DNA of 64,000 nt, from positions 806,001 through 870,000 of the forward strand of contig CAWGEA010000003.1 of the NCBI GenBank assembly GCA_963821495.1. The letters are read 5' to 3'. The notes under the pieces were generated by a model. The model was not told the origin of the DNA, did no database searches, and worked only from the letters and a program-made list of their open reading frames with translations. Numbering within the stretch: the first letter of the stretch is position 1; each line of letters starts with the position of its first letter. Of this stretch, positions 50,745 through 62,183 are shown one piece after another. The position numbers and the translations under genes were made by a program. The stretch is from AC-32 sp963821495. Lineage in GTDB: Bacteria > Actinomycetota > Thermoleophilia > Gaiellales > Gaiellaceae.

Positions 50745-51155
50745 ATGAGCGTGCATCACGTCGATCTCGTCGTCGCCTCGATCGAGCGCAGCCTGCCCTT
50801 CTACCGGGACCTGCTCGGTCCGCTCGGCTTCCACCACCTGGGCGAGGTCGAGGGCGAGCGCGGCGAGTCGATCTGGTACCTGTCCGGCTCCGGCTGCTCG
50901 CTCGGCCTGCGCGAGGCGCAGACGCCGAGCGAGGGCCTGTACGACCGCTACCGCGTCGGCCTCCACCACCTCGCGTTCGAGGCCTCCTCGCGCGGCGGGG
51001 TCAACGAGCGCGCGGACTGGCTGCGCGAGCGCGGCGCCGAGATCGAGAGCGGCCCGGAGGAATACGCCTACATGCCGGGGTATTACGCGGTGTTCTTCTA
51101 CGATCCCGACGGGATCAAGCTGGAGATCGTCCACGTTCCCGGCCTTGCGGCCTGA
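50745..51155 (+). CDS. VOC-family (glyoxalase-like) protein
   Basis: 136 residues from ATG 50745. VOC signature SVHHVDLVVASIERSLPFYR with the first metal His, YRVGLHHLAFEASSRGGVNE for the second module, and YYAVFFYDPDGIKLEIVHV with the terminal Glu ligand. Probably a metal-dependent lyase, dioxygenase or isomerase of unknown substrate. Upstream GTG/ATG codons would add 15 poorly conserved residues. The next gene starts 17 bases after its stop. Confidence 0.88.
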   Translation: MSVHHVDLVVASIERSLPFYRDLLGPLGFHHLGEVEGERGESIWYLSGSGCSLGLREAQTPSEGLYDRYRVGLHHLAFEASSRGGVNERADWLRERGAEIESGPEEYAYMPGYYAVFFYDPDGIKLEIVHVPGLAA

Positions 51156-51172
51156 AGAAAGGAGAAGCTGGC

Positions 51173-51454
51173 ATGTCGACGACTCCTCCGGAGCAGCCCG
51201 GCGGCACCACCGGCACGACGGGCTCCACCCGTCCCTCGATGGGGATGCCGAGCATCGCCTCGGGGGCCCGGATGCCGATCCCGGGCAACGCGGAGTTCCT
51301 GCTCTACGCGCTGATCGAGGTCGTCCTGATCATCATCTGGATCGCCGCCGACAGCGTGAACACGAACCAGTGGTGCATCTTCACCGTCGTCCTCACGGCC
51401 TTCTACTTCCTCAGCCGCGGCATCGCGAAGGCGAGCCGCGTCCTCGAGCAATAG
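51173..51454 (+). CDS. Small two-helix membrane protein
   Basis: 93 residues; AAAGGAGAAG lies upstream of the ATG. A Pro/Gly/Thr-rich hydrophilic N-terminus (about 40 residues) is followed by two transmembrane segments (FLLYALIEVVLIIIWIAADS and CIFTVVLTAFYFLSRGIA) and a short basic tail. No family recognised. It follows the VOC gene and is convergent with purF, with nine bases between stops. Confidence 0.7.
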   Translation: MSTTPPEQPGGTTGTTGSTRPSMGMPSIASGARMPIPGNAEFLLYALIEVVLIIIWIAADSVNTNQWCIFTVVLTAFYFLSRGIAKASRVLEQ

Positions 51455-51463
51455 CCGACCGGG

Positions 51464-52845
51464 TCAGGCCCGGGCGGGCTCGAACCTGAGCTTCGCGCCC
51501 TCACACGGGACTGCCGTCGGGTAGTCCCGCGTGAGGCAGGCGCGGCAGAGCTCCGACGCCGGCCGCTGCGTCGATTCCTGCAGGCCCTCGAGCGAGAGGT
51601 AGGCGAGCGAGGTGGCACCGATGTGCTCGCGGATCTCCTCCACCGACCGGGTGGCGGCGATCATCTCGTCCTCCGCGGCGAGGTCGATGCCGTAGAAGCA
51701 CTGGCCGATCACCGGCGGCGCCGAGACGCGCACGTGCACCTCGGCCGCGCCCGCCTCGAACAGCATCTCGACGATCTTGCGCGTCGTGTTGCCACGGACG
51801 ATCGAGTCGTCGACGGCCACCACGCGCTTCCCCGCCACCTCGGCGAGCGGGTTGAACTTCAGCTTCACGCCCTGCTCGCGCAGGCCCTGGTCGGGCTGGA
51901 TGAAGGTGCGGTGGACGTAGCGGTTCTTGATCAGGCCCTCCGAGAAGGGGATCCCGGTCGCGCGCGAGAACCCGATCGCGGCGGGGGTGCCCGAGTCGGG
52001 GATCGGGAGCACGAGGTCGGCCTCGACCGGGGCCTCGGCCGCGAGCCGCTCGCCCATCCGCACGCGCGCGCCGTGCACCTCTACGCCGTCGAGCCGCGTG
52101 TCCGGCCGCGCGAGATAGAAGAACTCGAAGATGCAGAGCGCGGCGTGCTCGGCGGGCTCCACGGCCTGGCGGAAGCGGACGCCGTCCTCGTCGATCAGCG
52201 CCAGCTCGCCGGGCGCGAGCTCCCGCTCGAGCTCGGCCCCGACCAGGTCGAGCGCGCAGGTCTCGGAGGCGAGCACCCACTCGCCGTGCTCGCCGCGGCC
52301 GAGGCAGAGAGGCCGGAAGCCGTGCCGGTCGCGAAAGCCGATCAGGGTGCCGTTCGAGAGCGCGACCACCGAGAAGGCGCCGTCGAGCCTAGCCATCGCG
52401 CGGGCGACGGCGTCCTCGAGCGGGGACTCGTCGCTCGCGATCAGCGCGGCGATCAGCTCGGTGTCGGAAGTCGTGCCGAGGGTGACGCCCTCGGCCGCGA
52501 GCTCCCCGCGTAGCTCCGTCGCGTTGACGAGGTTGCCGTTGTGGCCGAGCGCGACGGTGCGACCGCGTCCTCGCTGGATCAGCGGCTGGGCGTTCGCCCA
52601 GTGAGTCGAGCCGGTCGTCGAGTAGCGCGTGTGCCCGATCGCCGCGTCGCCGTGCAGGCCGCGCAGCTTCTGCTCGTCGAAGACCTGGGTGACGAGCCCC
52701 ATGTCGCGCAGCACGGTCAGCCGGCCGCGGTCGGAGACGGCGATCCCCGCCGACTCCTGGCCCCGGTGCTGCAGCGCGAAGAGGCCGAAGTAGGTCACGC
52801 GCGCGACGTCGCGCTCCGGGGCGCGGATGCCGAAGACGCCGCACA

Positions 52846-52846
<1 letters not shown>
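51464..52846 (-). CDS. purF: Amidophosphoribosyltransferase
   Basis: 460 residues. The catalytic Cys is residue 2 (MCGVFGIRAP), so no propeptide is needed. The glutaminase part has ALQHRGQESAGIAV and GHNGNLVNA; the PRTase part has the PRPP loop VVAVDDSIVRGNTTRKIVEM. C-terminal LCRACLTRDYPTAVPC retains Cys residues of the Fe-S-containing (Bacillus-type) enzymes. It catalyses the first committed purine step. Its ATG overlaps the purL TGA by one base. Confidence 0.96.
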
Positions 52847-54747
<1,901 letters not shown>

Positions 54748-54764
54748 GACGCGTTTGGAGAGAC

Positions 54765-55664
54765 GTGAGCCGTCGTCACCTCGCGATGCTGATCGCGCTC
54801 GCGCTGATCTGGGGCGCCTCGTTTCTCTTCATCAAGGTCGCGGTGCGGGAGCTCACCCCGGCGACGCTGATCCTCGGCCGGCTCGGGCTCGCCGCGTTGA
54901 CGCTGGCGCTGATCGTCCCCTTCGCGGTCGGCACGCGCGAGACCGCGCGGCAGGTGCGCGAGAGCTGGGGCTGGCTCGTCGCGGTCGCGCTCGTCAACAC
55001 TGCGATCCCGTTCTGGCTCCTCTCGTGGGGCGAGACGCGGATCGACTCGGGGCTCGCGTCGATCATCCAGGCGTCGGTGCCGATCTTCAACGCGCTGATC
55101 GCGTTCGTCGCCTTCCGCGAGGTGCGGGTCACCGGGATGCCGCTGGTGGGCGTCTTCATCGGCTTCGTCGGAGTGGCGTTGCTCGTCGGCGCGCAGCCCG
55201 AGGGCAAGGCGCTCGGCGCGCTCGCGGTCGTCGGGATGGCGTTCTGCTACGGCGTGGGTGGGCTGCTGACCGGCCGCTACCTGAAGCCGGTGCAACCGAT
55301 CGTCGTGGGTCTCGCCTCGACCGTTGTGGCCGCCCTCGTCTGGCTCCCCGTGGGCGTCGCCGAGGCACCGGGCCACATGCCGGGCTGGAAGACGATCGGC
55401 TCGGTCGTCGCGCTCGGCGTGCCGGGGACGGCGCTCGCCTACTTGCTCTTTTTCGGGCTGATCACCGGGGCGGGCGCCGCCTACGCCTCGCTGGTGACCT
55501 ATCTGATCCCGCCGATCGCGCTCGCCTACGGCGCTTTCTTCCTCGACGAGCGCTTCGGGGCTGCGGCCCTCGGCGGCCTGGCGTTGATCCTCGCCGGCGT
55601 CGCGCTCGGCACGGGCGCGGTCGGGCCCAGGCGCGCACGGCAGCCGCAGCCGGCCGACGGGTAG
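54765..55664 (+). CDS. EamA/DMT-family transporter
   Basis: 299 residues in two five-helix EamA repeats. First repeat: LALIWGASFLFIKVAVRELT and TRIDSGLASIIQASVPIFNA. Second repeat: MAFCYGVGGLLTGRYLK and LVTYLIPPIALAYGAFFLDE. Drug/metabolite transporters of this type export amino acids, nucleobases or metabolites. GTG start, divergent from purL with almost no spacer. A paralogue lies at 56262-57170. Confidence 0.92.
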   Translation: MSRRHLAMLIALALIWGASFLFIKVAVRELTPATLILGRLGLAALTLALIVPFAVGTRETARQVRESWGWLVAVALVNTAIPFWLLSWGETRIDSGLASIIQASVPIFNALIAFVAFREVRVTGMPLVGVFIGFVGVALLVGAQPEGKALGALAVVGMAFCYGVGGLLTGRYLKPVQPIVVGLASTVVAALVWLPVGVAEAPGHMPGWKTIGSVVALGVPGTALAYLLFFGLITGAGAAYASLVTYLIPPIALAYGAFFLDERFGAAALGGLALILAGVALGTGAVGPRRARQPQPADG

Positions 55665-55682
55665 TTCCCTTACGCTCAGACG

Positions 55683-56159
55683 GTGGCTGGCATGACGGGG
55701 AGATTGGGGAGGATCGCGAACGTCACGCGCCAAGACACCGCGGCCCTTAGCAGGGAAGTGCCGCTGGATCTCGCCGCGATCCAAGAAGCGTGGCCCGCCT
55801 TCGAGTCGGGGTTCGACTCACTGCACGGGCGTCGGATGATGGGTCTGATCGACAATCGAGCCGGCACGTATCGGCTTTGCACCGAGCGCCTGTCCCGCGA
55901 TAGAGAGAACCCGCTCCGTCTGGACGAGACGACGATCCCAGGCGGGCGCTACCTGCGGCTCAGGCTCATCGGTGACCCTCCCGGTGTCTACGGCCAGATC
56001 GCGGCGGCGTTCGACGAGCTCTTCGAGCACGCCGACCACGATCCCACACGTCCGCTCATCGAGTTCTATCGACGCGAAGGTGAAGTCGACTGCCTCGTCC
56101 CGGTCAATGCGGCCCTGCTGTCGCCTGAGCACTCGTCAGGGATCAAGGCAACTCGGTAG
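55683..56159 (+). CDS. GyrI-like small-molecule-binding domain protein
   Basis: 158 residues. The C-terminal part shows the effector-binding pattern of GyrI/SoxS-type domains: TTIPGGRYLRLRLIGDPPGV, YGQIAAAFDELFEHADHDPT, RPLIEFYRREGEVDCLVPV. The N-terminal half (REVPLDLAAIQEAWPAFESG) is the matching first module. There is no DNA-binding domain, so it may be a free-standing ligand-binding protein, possibly protective. It stands between two EamA transporters; an effector shared with them is speculation. Confidence 0.75.
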   Translation: MAGMTGRLGRIANVTRQDTAALSREVPLDLAAIQEAWPAFESGFDSLHGRRMMGLIDNRAGTYRLCTERLSRDRENPLRLDETTIPGGRYLRLRLIGDPPGVYGQIAAAFDELFEHADHDPTRPLIEFYRREGEVDCLVPVNAALLSPEHSSGIKATR

Positions 56160-56261
56160 TCGCCGACTCGATCAGCTTGTTCTGACGACACGCTTGCACG
56201 CGCGAGCGTCCATGTTCCTCGACGTCGAGCTCGGGCGCGGCAGGACGGTAGCCTCGGAGCG

Positions 56262-57170
56262 ATGTCGCGCTCGTACGTGATCTACATCGGGCTGCTGGCC
56301 GCCTTCTGGGGCGCCTCGTACATGTTCATCAAGGTCGCCGGCCGCGCCTTCGAGCCGGCCTCGATGATCCTGCTGCGGTTGCTGATCGCCTCCTCTCTGC
56401 TGCTGGTCGTGCTCGCGGTGCAGCGCGGCTGGCACACCACGCTCGGCGAGATGCGGGCGCTCGGCTGGGAGGGCTTCGCGCTCGGCGTTGTCAACGGCGC
56501 GATCCCGTTCACGCTGATCGCGTGGGGCGAGAAGCACATCGACTCGGGCGTGGCCGCGATCGCGAATGCCTCGATGCCGATCTTCGTCGTCCTGCTGGCG
56601 ATTCGCTTCAAGCCGAGCGAGACGGTGCGCGGGCTGCGCCTGGTCGGCTTCCTGGTCGGGCTCGTCGGCGTCGGCGTGCTCGCGGGCGTGCACCCGGAGG
56701 GCGGCTGGTGGGGCGCGGCCGGGACGCTGGCCGTCGTCGTGGCCTCGGTCTCGTACGCGATCGGCGCGCTCTGGGGCCAGCGGCTGATCGCGGGCGCGAG
56801 CGGGCTCGTCCTCTCCGCGAGCTCGATGCTCGGCGGCCTGCTCGTGCTGCTGCCGCTCGGGCTCTGGCAGATGCCGGGCGAGGTGCCCGGCTGGAAGGAG
56901 ACCGGCTCGGTGATCGCGCTCGCCGTGATCGGCACCGCGCTCGCGCAGATCATCCTCTACCGCGTCCTGCGCAGCGACGGCGCCGCGCGCGTCAGCCTCG
57001 TCACCTACCTGCTGCCGATGACCGCGCTGATCTACGGCGTGCTGCTGCTCGGCGAGCCGCTGACCTGGGAGGAGCTGGTCGGGATGGCGCTGATCCTGGG
57101 CGGCGTCGCGCTCGGGTCGGGCGCTGTGCGCTTCCAACGCCGCGAGCCCGTCGCCGCCCCCTCGCCGTGA
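56262..57170 (+). CDS. EamA/DMT-family transporter (paralogue)
   Basis: 302 residues with ten predicted helices and the same motif order as the copy at 54765: GLLAAFWGASYMFIKVAGRA, GEKHIDSGVAAIANASMPIF, SVSYAIGALWGQRLI and SLVTYLLPMTALIYGVLLLG. The two are clear paralogues that have diverged well beyond recent duplication. ATG start. Its stop overlaps the GNAT start by four bases (GTGA). Confidence 0.92.
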   Translation: MSRSYVIYIGLLAAFWGASYMFIKVAGRAFEPASMILLRLLIASSLLLVVLAVQRGWHTTLGEMRALGWEGFALGVVNGAIPFTLIAWGEKHIDSGVAAIANASMPIFVVLLAIRFKPSETVRGLRLVGFLVGLVGVGVLAGVHPEGGWWGAAGTLAVVVASVSYAIGALWGQRLIAGASGLVLSASSMLGGLLVLLPLGLWQMPGEVPGWKETGSVIALAVIGTALAQIILYRVLRSDGAARVSLVTYLLPMTALIYGVLLLGEPLTWEELVGMALILGGVALGSGAVRFQRREPVAAPSP

Positions 57171-57706
57171 GCGTCACGCTGCGCCGGGCCGAGCCGCGCG
57201 ACGTCGACTTCCTGGTCGAGCTGATGACGCACGAGGAGGTCGACCCCTACATGGCGGTGATCCGGCCGCGCGACCGCGAGAGCCTGCTCGCCGAGATCGA
57301 ACGCTCGCGGGCCGAGCCGCAGGATTTCGGTCGCTTCGTGATCGAGCTCGACGGCGAGCCCGCCGGGCTGATGGGCTTCGAGGTCGCCAACCGCCGCAGC
57401 CGGATCGCGAACCTCGGTTCGCTCGCGGTGCACCCGGATTACCGCGGCCGCCGCCTCGCCGACGAGGCCGCGAGGCTGTTCCAGCGGCACCTGATCCACG
57501 ACCTCGGCTACCACCGCCTGCAGCTGGAGATCTACGGCTTCAACGAGCGCGCCCAGCGGCACGCTGAGCGCGCGGGCTTCGTGAAAGAGGGCGTGCGGCG
57601 CAAGGCGTACGACCGCCACGGCGAGTGGGTCGACGGCGTCATCTACGGGCTCGTGCGGGAGGATCTCGAGTGCAGCCAGGTGCGAAATACGCCGGAAAAC
57701 CGCTGA
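57167..57706 (+). CDS. GNAT-family N-acetyltransferase (RimJ/SpeG-like)
   Basis: 179 residues from a GTG overlapping the EamA stop. Family pattern: LRRAEPRDVDFLVELMTHEE, LGSLAVHPDYRGRRLADEAA (acetyl-CoA loop), HDLGYHRLQLEIYGFNERAQ and AERAGFVKEGVRRKAYDRHG. It resembles ribosomal-protein or polyamine acetyltransferases. Coupling to an exporter suggests a detoxify-and-export pair, which is inference only. Confidence 0.9.
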   Translation: MSVTLRRAEPRDVDFLVELMTHEEVDPYMAVIRPRDRESLLAEIERSRAEPQDFGRFVIELDGEPAGLMGFEVANRRSRIANLGSLAVHPDYRGRRLADEAARLFQRHLIHDLGYHRLQLEIYGFNERAQRHAERAGFVKEGVRRKAYDRHGEWVDGVIYGLVREDLECSQVRNTPENR

Positions 57707-57867
57707 AAAAGTGTGGGGATGATTACGGAGGCGGATCCGGACCTTCCCCTGATGTCTCGGCCTTCCTAACCCAAGAGGGTCATACCCATGTCTTGTTGTC
57801 GGCAGGCGAGTGCCGGGAGGGAGGTGGCCCGGGCAGGAAGGTAATCAGACAACCGGCCGCTGTCTTG

Positions 57868-57914
57868 AGACTCCGACCTGCGCTGCGGCACCTCAGCAGG
57901 TGCGTTGAGTCCGA
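57868..57914 (+). other. Structured stem in the leader of the multicopper oxidase
   Basis: GCACCT (57888-57893) pairs with AGGTGC (57898-57903) around CAGC, and GACTC (about 57870) can pair with GAGTC (about 57907) outside it. The 253 bases between the GNAT gene and the oxidase start hold no gene. No known riboswitch class was recognised; it may be an untranslated leader element. Confidence 0.35.
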
Positions 57915-57959
57915 GTCACGTCCGCCCGGGACGCGGCCCACAGGGATTGGGAGATCACT

Positions 57960-60900
57960 ATGAGTACGAACCACCCATCGAAGTGGGGACGCTCGCGTTC
58001 CCGCTGGGGGTCGATCGCGAGCGCATTGGCGTTGCTCGCTCTGGCTGCCCCCATGGTTGGGGCTGCGGCCGCGCCTCCTGCGGACATCCCCGGAGTCCCA
58101 CACTACTTCGGGCCTTACCCGAACTGGGCCAACAGCCCGCTCGCCTCGCCTGACGCCACCGTCACCATCACGGGCGACGGCACCGGCGCCACGGCGGTGG
58201 CAACCGTCGGCGCCAACGGTGCGATCACCGCGATCGACGTCACGAACGGCGGCAGCGGTTACGGAACCGCCAAGGTCACGATCACCGGATCCGGCACGGG
58301 CGCCGCCGCCGACGCCGAGCTGATCAGGAAGGGCGCCGTATCCGCGATCACCGTGACGAACGGCGGTGCCGGCTACACCGCGCCTGTCGTCACGATCTCC
58401 GGCAACGGAACCGGAGCGACGGCGACGGCGTACGGGAGCGTCAACGCGGTCAACGTCACCGCCAACGGGACGGGCTACACGTTCCCGACAGTGACCTTCG
58501 ACCTTCCGGACGCCCAGAACGGAACGCAGGCGACGGGCCACGCGATCTGCGCGGCACCGTATCCCGACTGCCAGCTGCCGGTCGGCTCGCCGGACACGCT
58601 CACCGTCACGGGAGTCGTGGTCGACGCCGGTGGCAGCGGCTACCTGAACGCCCCGGGCGTCTCGGTTCTGAACGGGACCCAGTTCGACCCGATTCCGCTC
58701 GACCCGTCCGGGAGCTACGCAACCGCAGCCGCGACGATGACGATCGACTCGATCAACGTCGACACGGCCGGGAGCAACTACTCCAGGGCGACGGTGACCA
58801 TCACCGATCCGACCGGCACCGGAGCCACCGCGACGGCGTCGCTGCAGAACGGCGTCATCTCGGCGATCTTCGTCAAGAAGCCGGGCTCCGGCTACGTGAA
58901 GGGCGGCCTACGCAAGTTCGTCGACACGCTGCCGGGCCTCGGGCCCACGGCCGCCAACAACCTGGGTCAGTACGTCTCCGTGGCCAACGCGGCCGCGAAC
59001 CAGAACGTCGGCGACGGCTGGAACCCCGCTGGCTGGAAGGGGCCGAGTGCGGACTACTACTGGATCGGCCTGATCCAGTACAGCGAGAAGATGCACTCGG
59101 ATCTGCCGGCGACGAAGCTGCGCGGGTACGTGCAGCTGACGACGACGCCGACGGCGTGGGCGATCCAGCCACCGAACCGGACCACCGACCCGGTCAGCGG
59201 CGCACAGCTCTACTCGGTGGACAAGCCGCAGTACCTGGGGCCGACGATCGTGGCCACGAAGGACAAGCCGGTCCGGATCAAGTTCACCAACCTGTTGCCG
59301 ACCGGGGACCAGGGCGACCTGTTCATGCCGGTGGACAGCACGCTGATGGGCTCCGGGATGGGACAGATGGGCGACATCGACACGACGCCCGTTCCCGGCG
59401 GCACCACGGCCGACGAGGCCCGCAAGCCGATGTGCAGCCAGTACCCGAAGGACCGCAGCCAGTGCATGGCGGAGAACCGGGCGACGCTGCACCTGCACGG
59501 CGGGAACACGCCGTGGATCTCGGACGGCACGACGCAGCAGTGGATCACGCCGGCCGGAGAGACCACGCCGTGGCCGAAGGGCGTCACCGCGCAGAACGTC
59601 CCCGACATGGCCGACCCCGGCCCTGGCTCGGAGACCTTCTACTACTCGAACCAGCAGAGCGCGCGGCTGCTCTTCTACCACGACCACGCGTGGGGCATCA
59701 CGCGGCTGAACGTGTACGCCGGTGAGGCTGCGGGCTATGTCCTGACCGACCCGACCGAGCAGAAGCTGATCGGCACGGGCGGGGCGCTCGCCGGCCTCGG
59801 AGTCGGCACGCCGCTCGTGATCCAGGACAAGACGTTCGTTCCGGATGCCGCACAGCTGGCGCTCCAGGATCCGACCTGGGACGCCGCCAAGTGGGGATCG
59901 AAGGGCAGCTTCTGGTACCACCACGTCTACATGCCGGCCCAGAACCCCGGCGACCCGAGCGGCATGAGCGCGTTCGGGCGCTGGATGTACGGGCCGTGGT
60001 TCTGGCCGCCGGCCGGAGACGCGAAGTACGGGCCGATCGACAACCCGTACTACGACGCCACCTGCAAGCTGGACGATCCGGCCACGTGGCAGTACCAGAC
60101 GGACCCGTTCTGCGAGCCCGCGCAGATCCCGGGCACGCCGAACACCTCCGTCGGGATGGAGCAGTTCAACGACACGCCGCTCGTCAACGGCACGGCGTAC
60201 CCGACGGTCACTCTGGATCCGAAGTCGTATCGGTTCCGAATCCTGAGCGCGGCCAACGACCGCTTCTTCAACCTCCAGTGGTACCTGGCCGACTCGACCG
60301 GGACCGAGGTCGCGCTGAAGGCGGCCGAGGTGTCGGCCGCACAGACCGACCCGACGGTCTTCCCGACGCCGGACACGGCGAAGAGCCCGGCAGGGCCGAG
60401 CTGGATCCAGATGAGCACCGAGGGCGGCTTCTTGCCGTCGCCGGTGGTGGTTCCGAACCAGCCGACCACGTGGATCACTGACCCGACGCGGTTCGACTTC
60501 GGCAACGTCGACAAGCACTCGCTGCTGCTCGCGCCCGCCGAGCGGGCCGACGTCGTCGTCGACTTCTCGCAGTTCGCAGGGAAGACGCTGATCCTCTACA
60601 ACGACGCCCCCGCCGCGTTCCCGGCGCGGGTGCCGGCGTACGACTACTACACCGGCGGCCCGGACCTGACACCGATGGGAGCGCCGACGACGCTGCCCGG
60701 GTACGGACCGAACACCCGGACGATCATGCAGGTCAAGATCCGGACCGGCTCGAACAAGGCCTTCAACCTGAACGCGCTGAAGACGGCGTTCGCGCACAAG
60801 GCCGACGGTTCGGGCGTCTTCGAGTCCGGCCAGCACCCCGTGATCGTCGGTCAGGCCGCGTACAACTCGGCCTACGGGACGAGCTTCGCCGCGAGCGGCA

Positions 60901-62117
60901 ACTGCCCGACGCCGGGCGCGACGATCAAGTGCGACGGGTTCGCCCGGATCAACCAGCAGGGCGGCGACCCGTTCACGTTCGACACGCTGCGGATGAAGGC
61001 GGACGGAACCTATCCGGCCGGCTTCTCGAAGCTGTCGATCCCGCTGCAGCCGAAGGCGCTCCACGACGAGATGAACGCGACGTCATTCGACGACTACGGC
61101 CGGATGCAGGCGACTCTCGGGGTGGAGGCCGTGCCGGCCACGCCCGGGCTGCAGAACGTCATCCTTCACCCCTTCGTCTACCCGGCAACGGAGGTGATCG
61201 ACGCCTCGAAGCTGCCGACGGCCGACCTGAAGGTGACGCCGATCGCGAAGGCGGATGACGGGACGCAGATCTGGAAGATCACGCACAACGGCGTCGACAC
61301 GCACCCGATCCACTGGCACGCGTACGACGTCCAGCTGGTCAACCGGGTCACCTGGGACAACATCATCATCCCGCCTGATACGACCGAGCTGGGGTGGAAG
61401 GACACCATCAGGATCAGCCCGCTGGAGGACACGATCGTCGCCCTCCGGCCGGTGATCGCGAAGGTGCCGTTCGACCTGAAGAACAGCGTCCGGGAGCTCA
61501 ACCCGGTGCAGTACGACGGTGCGTGGATCGCCAATACGACGGCGGCGCTGGCGGCGGGCTTGCCGATGCTCGGCTTCTCGCCGACGGGCGATCCGATCGA
61601 CATCATCAACCACCTCGTCAACTACGGCGCGGAGTACACGTACCACTGCCACATCCTGAGCCATGAGGAGATGGACATGATGCGGCCGGTGTCGATCGCG
61701 CTCCCGCCGGTGGCACCGGGCGGGCTGTCGCTCTCGGGCAGCACGCTGACGTGGAACGACAACTCGCTCTCGGAGACGCAGTTCCTCGTCCAACGCTCCG
61801 CCGACGGCGGAACGACCTGGACAGACGTGGGCACCGTGGCGACCCTGTTCGACAAGCCGGGCCTCGGCCCGGGCGTCAACGGCGGGGTTCCACAGCTGCC
61901 CGGACTGCTGCCGGGCGCGAATACCAGCGGAGGGACGTACTCGCTCGACGTCGGCACCGTGACGAGCGGCGACCAATTCCGCGTGGTCGCCGAGAACACG
62001 GTCGGCGAGACGTGGGACTACTCCGACCCCGGCTTCAACGAGATCCCCGCGGGCACGAATGCCTTCCCCGTGGTGACCACGAAGTCGACTCCGTCCGCGG
62101 TCTTCACAGCCGCGTAG
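57960..62117 (+). CDS. Large exported multicopper oxidase with N-terminal repeats and C-terminal FnIII-like domain
   Basis: 1385 residues. Signal peptide (SALALLALAAPMVGAAAAPP), then about 290 residues of tandem beta repeats of roughly 35 residues (pattern VTITGxGTGATA ... ITVTNGGxGY). The oxidase part carries all four copper motifs: LHLHGGN (about 509), FYHDHAWG (about 570), HPIHWHAYDVQL (about 1115) and YHCHILSHEEMDMM (about 1228), giving type 1, 2 and 3 sites. A fibronectin-III-like domain ends the protein (LTWNDNSLSETQFLVQRSAD). It is far larger than laccases and recalls MnxG/bilirubin-oxidase-like enzymes. Substrate unknown. A strong terminator follows. Confidence 0.9.
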   Translation: MSTNHPSKWGRSRSRWGSIASALALLALAAPMVGAAAAPPADIPGVPHYFGPYPNWANSPLASPDATVTITGDGTGATAVATVGANGAITAIDVTNGGSGYGTAKVTITGSGTGAAADAELIRKGAVSAITVTNGGAGYTAPVVTISGNGTGATATAYGSVNAVNVTANGTGYTFPTVTFDLPDAQNGTQATGHAICAAPYPDCQLPVGSPDTLTVTGVVVDAGGSGYLNAPGVSVLNGTQFDPIPLDPSGSYATAAATMTIDSINVDTAGSNYSRATVTITDPTGTGATATASLQNGVISAIFVKKPGSGYVKGGLRKFVDTLPGLGPTAANNLGQYVSVANAAANQNVGDGWNPAGWKGPSADYYWIGLIQYSEKMHSDLPATKLRGYVQLTTTPTAWAIQPPNRTTDPVSGAQLYSVDKPQYLGPTIVATKDKPVRIKFTNLLPTGDQGDLFMPVDSTLMGSGMGQMGDIDTTPVPGGTTADEARKPMCSQYPKDRSQCMAENRATLHLHGGNTPWISDGTTQQWITPAGETTPWPKGVTAQNVPDMADPGPGSETFYYSNQQSARLLFYHDHAWGITRLNVYAGEAAGYVLTDPTEQKLIGTGGALAGLGVGTPLVIQDKTFVPDAAQLALQDPTWDAAKWGSKGSFWYHHVYMPAQNPGDPSGMSAFGRWMYGPWFWPPAGDAKYGPIDNPYYDATCKLDDPATWQYQTDPFCEPAQIPGTPNTSVGMEQFNDTPLVNGTAYPTVTLDPKSYRFRILSAANDRFFNLQWYLADSTGTEVALKAAEVSAAQTDPTVFPTPDTAKSPAGPSWIQMSTEGGFLPSPVVVPNQPTTWITDPTRFDFGNVDKHSLLLAPAERADVVVDFSQFAGKTLILYNDAPAAFPARVPAYDYYTGGPDLTPMGAPTTLPGYGPNTRTIMQVKIRTGSNKAFNLNALKTAFAHKADGSGVFESGQHPVIVGQAAYNSAYGTSFAASGNCPTPGATIKCDGFARINQQGGDPFTFDTLRMKADGTYPAGFSKLSIPLQPKALHDEMNATSFDDYGRMQATLGVEAVPATPGLQNVILHPFVYPATEVIDASKLPTADLKVTPIAKADDGTQIWKITHNGVDTHPIHWHAYDVQLVNRVTWDNIIIPPDTTELGWKDTIRISPLEDTIVALRPVIAKVPFDLKNSVRELNPVQYDGAWIANTTAALAAGLPMLGFSPTGDPIDIINHLVNYGAEYTYHCHILSHEEMDMMRPVSIALPPVAPGGLSLSGSTLTWNDNSLSETQFLVQRSADGGTTWTDVGTVATLFDKPGLGPGVNGGVPQLPGLLPGANTSGGTYSLDVGTVTSGDQFRVVAENTVGETWDYSDPGFNEIPAGTNAFPVVTTKSTPSAVFTAA

Positions 62118-62138
62118 GGAAAAGTGGCGGACACGCAA

Positions 62139-62170
62139 GGAGGGGCCTTCGGGCCCCTCTTTCGCTTTGT
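62139..62170 (+). terminator. Rho-independent terminator after the multicopper oxidase
   Basis: GAGGGGCC (62140-62147) pairs with GGCCCCTC (62152-62159) around a TTCG tetraloop, followed by TTTCGCTTTGT. It lies 22 bases after the oxidase stop and also faces the convergent BNR-type gene. Confidence 0.9.
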
Positions 62171-62183
62171 CAGGTTCGACGCC

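Noticed and set aside
57720..57960. Cobalamin or molybdenum-cofactor riboswitch upstream of the multicopper oxidase
   Set aside because: Short GC-rich matches to parts of those motifs exist, but the conserved core boxes are not present in order.
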